Origin: an uncultured Collinsella sp.
GTDB lineage: Bacteria; Actinomycetota; Coriobacteriia; Coriobacteriales; Coriobacteriaceae
Direction of reading: 5' to 3'
Length of the DNA stretch: 8,569 nucleotides
Assembly (NCBI GenBank): GCA_958447445.1
Contig: CAUDAE010000083.1
Location: 1-8,569 of the forward strand
Position 1 is the stretch's first letter. Every line of letters begins with the position of its first letter. The notes beneath the pieces are model-generated. The model was not told the origin of the DNA. It did not search any database and saw only the letters and a program-made list of their open reading frames with translations. Positions 6,490 to 8,569 of the stretch are shown in pieces. The translations under genes and the position numbers were made by a program.

Positions 6490-7593
6490 ATGGCGACGAT
6501 GAACGAAAAAGATTATTACGAGATTCTGGGTGTCTCCAAGGACGCCACCTCGCGTGATATTCAAAAGGCCTTTCAGCAAAAGGCCCGCAAGCTCCATCCG
6601 GACGTCAACAAAGAGCCGGATGCCGAGGAAAAGTTTAAAGAGGTTTCCGAGGCCTACGCCGTGCTTTCGGATGAGCAAAAACGTGCGCGCTACGACGCCA
6701 TGCGCTCGGGCAATCCCTTTGCCGGTGCTCCTACGGCTTCGCCCTATGGTGGCGGCTACGCCGGCAACACAGGCTATGGCAATCCCTTTGAGGGCGGCTT
6801 TCCCTTTGGTGGCGCCTGGGGCCAGCAGCGTCGCGGCCAGGCTGCCTACAATCCCGAGAACGGCGCCAATGTGGTCGTCGATATCAAACTTGACGCCAAG
6901 GAGGCCAAGGGCGGTGCCCGCAAGACCGTCCGCTACACGCGTTTCGATACATGCGGACATTGCGGCGGCTCGGGTTCTGTCTCCTCCGAGCATGCCCATA
7001 CCTGCCCGAGCTGCGGCGGCCGCGGCCACATCGACGTCGACCTGTCCTTCCTGTTTGGTGCGGGCACGTTTCAGTCAGTCTGCCCCGAGTGCGGCGGTTC
7101 CGGTAAGGTCGTCGCCGACCCCTGCCCCGATTGCGGCGGCAGCGGGCGGACCCGTGTGACCTCCGAGCAGACAATTGAGTTTCCTGCCGGCACGCACGAT
7201 GGCGACGAGGTCCGCATTAGCGGCATGGGGCATGCTGGCACCAACGGTGCCGCGGGCGGCGACCTGGTCGGCCGCGCCCATGTTGAAGCCGAGCGCTTGG
7301 AAGGCAAAGCTCGTACCGGTTTTTACCTGATGGGCATCGTGGCGCCGTTTTTGGTGCTGTCGGCCATTTCGGGCGTGTTCTCGGCCTTTGCCGTGATGTG
7401 CTTTATTCCGTTTACCATGGGCCTGTTTATGGTGCTTTCGGACGGTGTGCTTCATCGTAGTCTGCTGTGGTGGAAGCGCGGTGCGATGCAGTTTGCCAAC
7501 GGTTTTGCCAACGGCTTCATGTTCGCGCTCGTGTCGGTTTGGTTCGCGAGCTGCTCGCAACGTGCCATGCTTTCGCCCTACGCAATGCAATAA
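6490..7593 (+). CDS. Membrane-anchored DnaJ-like co-chaperone with J domain, zinc finger and C-terminal transmembrane segments
   Basis: This encodes 367 aa. Residues 8-70 are a complete J domain (DYYEILGVSKDAT, then HPD at 36-38, the DnaK-stimulating motif). A Gly/Phe/Tyr-rich linker covers about 73-120, with two GNPF copies and no DIF motif. Residues 126-150 start C-terminal domain I. Four CxxCxGxG zinc repeats follow, with first cysteines at 155, 172, 198 and 212, all intact. CTD I resumes (TIEFPAGTHDGDEVRISGMG, GGDLVGRAHVEA) to about residue 268. A canonical DnaJ would then continue into CTD II and a dimerisation helix. Instead residues 277-356 are strongly hydrophobic, with predicted helices near 277-297, 299-316 and 336-355. 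A basic loop (HRSLLWWKR, 322-330) after the second helix suggests that loop is cytosolic. The reading frame is continuous and other frames do not encode a lost CTD II, so this is not a simple frameshift. It probably recruits DnaK to the membrane; clients are unknown. It sits between hemW and dnaJ. Confidence 0.9.
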   Translation: MATMNEKDYYEILGVSKDATSRDIQKAFQQKARKLHPDVNKEPDAEEKFKEVSEAYAVLSDEQKRARYDAMRSGNPFAGAPTASPYGGGYAGNTGYGNPFEGGFPFGGAWGQQRRGQAAYNPENGANVVVDIKLDAKEAKGGARKTVRYTRFDTCGHCGGSGSVSSEHAHTCPSCGGRGHIDVDLSFLFGAGTFQSVCPECGGSGKVVADPCPDCGGSGRTRVTSEQTIEFPAGTHDGDEVRISGMGHAGTNGAAGGDLVGRAHVEAERLEGKARTGFYLMGIVAPFLVLSAISGVFSAFAVMCFIPFTMGLFMVLSDGVLHRSLLWWKRGAMQFANGFANGFMFALVSVWFASCSQRAMLSPYAMQ

Positions 7594-7607
7594 CATCAAA
7601 CCCTCTG

Positions 7608-7635
7608 TTTGCGGTCGGCCCAGCTTGGGTATAGG
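7608..7635 (+). promoter_or_regulatory. Weak candidate promoter of dnaJ
   Basis: TTTGCG (7608-7613) and TATAGG (7630-7635) are 16 bp apart, and the -10 is preceded by CTTGGG, similar to the lepA and J-protein promoters. The predicted leader would be about 33 nt. Because no terminator is visible between the two J-protein genes (gap of 81 nt), dnaJ may also be cotranscribed with the upstream gene. GGAAGGA at 7661-7667 is the ribosome binding site, 7 nt before the GTG. No CIRCE or HAIR operator was recognised in the gap. Confidence 0.35.
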
Positions 7636-7674
7636 ACGCACTGTGACAATAATGAAAGTCGGAAGGATTCGGTC

Positions 7675-8569
7675 GTGTCGGAAAATAGGGATTACTACGA
7701 GGTGCTTGGCGTCGACAAGGATGCCGACGCGCGGACGATTAAGCGTGCGTTTCTAAAGAAGGCCCGTACCGTACATCCGGATGTTTCGGACGACCCCGAG
7801 GCCGAGGCCAAGTTCAAGGAGCTCAACGAGGCCTATTCCGTTCTTTCCGATGAGCAGAAGCGTGCTAACTACGACCGTTACGGCACTGCTGACGGCCCTG
7901 GTGGTTCGGGTTACGTCGATATCAACGATATCTTTGGTGGCATGGGCATGGACGACTTGTTCTCGTCGTTCTTTGGCGGCGGTGCCGGCGGTGGCGCCCG
8001 CAGCCGTCGTGAGCGTCGTCGCGGACGTGACATGGCCATCTCGCTTTCGGTGACCCTTGAGGAGGCGGCGCTCGGCTGCAAAAAGACGATCAGTTATGAC
8101 CGCCTTGCTCCTTGCGAGGACTGTAATGGCACCGGTAGGGCAGAGGGCGCACAGGAAAAGCAGTGCGGCCGCTGCCACGGTACGGGCTATGTCACGACGG
8201 TTCAGCGTTCGTTCCTGGGCCAGGTTCAGTCTTCCTCGCCTTGCCCCGACTGCCATGGCGAGGGTACGGTTATCGACCATCCCTGCGAGACCTGCGACGG
8301 TCAGGGCCGCACGCCTTCGCACGAAAAGATCGACATCGATATTCCCGCCGGCGTTTCGACCGGTCGCCAGCTGCGCGTGAGCGGCTTTGGCGAGGCCGGC
8401 CTTCGCGGCGAGCCCTCGGGCGACCTGATTGTCAACGTGCGTGTTGCCGACCATGAGCGCTTTAAGCGCAACGGTGACGACCTGTACCTGGTGAGCGATA
8501 TCTCGATTGCGCAGGCTGCGCTCGGCTGCGAGATCGAGGTCGAGGGCATTATGCCCGACGAGGTCGTTA
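7675..8569 (+). CDS. dnaJ: Chaperone protein DnaJ (Hsp40), 3' truncated by the window end
   Basis: The frame from GTG at 7675 stays open to the right edge, giving 298 codons without a stop. Residues 6-70 are a J domain (RDYYEVLGVDKDA, HPD at 34-36, ending YDRYG). A short Gly/Phe region at about 71-107 includes DINDIF (82-87), a DIF motif as in classical DnaJ, and FFGGGAGGG. A basic RSRRERRRGRD stretch (109-119) leads into CTD I. Four CxxCxGxG zinc repeats begin at Cys147, 164, 190 and 204. CTD I then continues (IDIDIPAGVSTGRQLRVSGFG) and CTD II starts (FKRNGDDLYLVSDISIAQAALG). This is the complete type I architecture as far as visible, with no membrane segment. It stimulates DnaK ATPase and delivers unfolded clients. 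GTG is chosen because GGAAGGA precedes it at 7 nt and the J domain begins five residues in. Some actinobacteria carry two dnaJ genes (dnaJ1/dnaJ2); which type this is cannot be decided here. Confidence 0.95.
   Translation, partial: MSENRDYYEVLGVDKDADARTIKRAFLKKARTVHPDVSDDPEAEAKFKELNEAYSVLSDEQKRANYDRYGTADGPGGSGYVDINDIFGGMGMDDLFSSFFGGGAGGGARSRRERRRGRDMAISLSVTLEEAALGCKKTISYDRLAPCEDCNGTGRAEGAQEKQCGRCHGTGYVTTVQRSFLGQVQSSSPCPDCHGEGTVIDHPCETCDGQGRTPSHEKIDIDIPAGVSTGRQLRVSGFGEAGLRGEPSGDLIVNVRVADHERFKRNGDDLYLVSDISIAQAALGCEIEVEGIMPDEVV

Noticed and set aside
6322..7029. A 235-codon minus-strand frame opposite the hemW end and the first J protein
   Set aside because: Hydrophobic Ala/Gly/Leu-rich translation is the complement of the Gly/Phe and J-domain coding sequence; no ribosome site or family match is visible.
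7318..7593. The hydrophobic tail of the first J protein as a frameshifted DnaJ CTD II
   Set aside because: Neither alternative + frame over this stretch encodes CTD II-like sequence, and the zero frame gives coherent membrane helices ending at a normal stop.
7597..7629. Possible terminator between the J-protein genes (CAAAC/GTTTG and CCCA/TGGG pairings)
   Set aside because: The stems are only 4-5 bp and no T run follows, so termination is not supported.
6432..7674. CIRCE or HAIR heat-shock operators upstream of the two J-protein genes
   Set aside because: Neither TTAGCACTC / GAGTGCTAA nor CTTGAGT / ACTCAAG inverted repeats were found by eye in the intergenic regions.
7753..8454. A 233-codon minus-strand frame opposite dnaJ
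   Set aside because: The + strand encodes an unmistakable DnaJ that lacks a stop only because the window ends; the minus frame is its shadow.

Overview
The window looks like a core-gene stretch of a moderately high-GC Actinomycetota chromosome. The best guess is a gut Coriobacteriia member of the Collinsella or Olsenella type. This rests on G/C-rich third codon positions, GTG starts, the gene order and an apparently leaderless start. No 16S or marker search was possible, so the genus is inference. Every gene lies on the + strand, coding density is high, and no tRNA, rRNA, IS element, prophage or CRISPR array is visible.

Layout, left to right. Positions 2-799 hold the 3' end of comEC (DNA-uptake channel, C-terminal metallo-beta-lactamase domain). 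Positions 878-1840 hold holA (DNA polymerase III delta), and 1974-2240 hold rpsT (ribosomal protein S20) with a structured leader. A strong intrinsic terminator at 2275-2311 follows rpsT. Then comes a tight cluster, lepA (2337-4148), dusB (4153-5196) and hemW (5199-6431), with gaps of only 4 and 2 nt. The window ends with two consecutive DnaJ-family genes: a membrane-anchored J protein at 6490-7593, and a conventional dnaJ from 7675 that runs off the right edge.

The genes fall into three loose themes. comEC and holA concern DNA uptake and replication. rpsT, lepA and dusB concern the ribosome, translation and tRNA modification. hemW and the two J proteins concern cofactor delivery and protein folding. 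The order comEC-holA-rpsT-lepA-hemW-(heat-shock genes)-dnaJ is a known bacterial neighbourhood. Here the place where hrcA or grpE often sits is taken by the unusual J protein, and no CIRCE or HAIR heat-shock operator was seen.

The most notable object is the first J protein. It has a full J domain, a Gly/Phe-rich linker, four CxxCxGxG zinc repeats and most of the first C-terminal substrate-binding domain. The second C-terminal domain and dimerisation region are absent, replaced by about 80 residues with three predicted membrane segments. Other points of interest are a probable leaderless lepA mRNA whose promoter abuts the rpsT terminator, a possible attenuator with duplicated Shine-Dalgarno-like repeats in the rpsT leader, and a recurring GGG-preceded -10 box in front of several genes.
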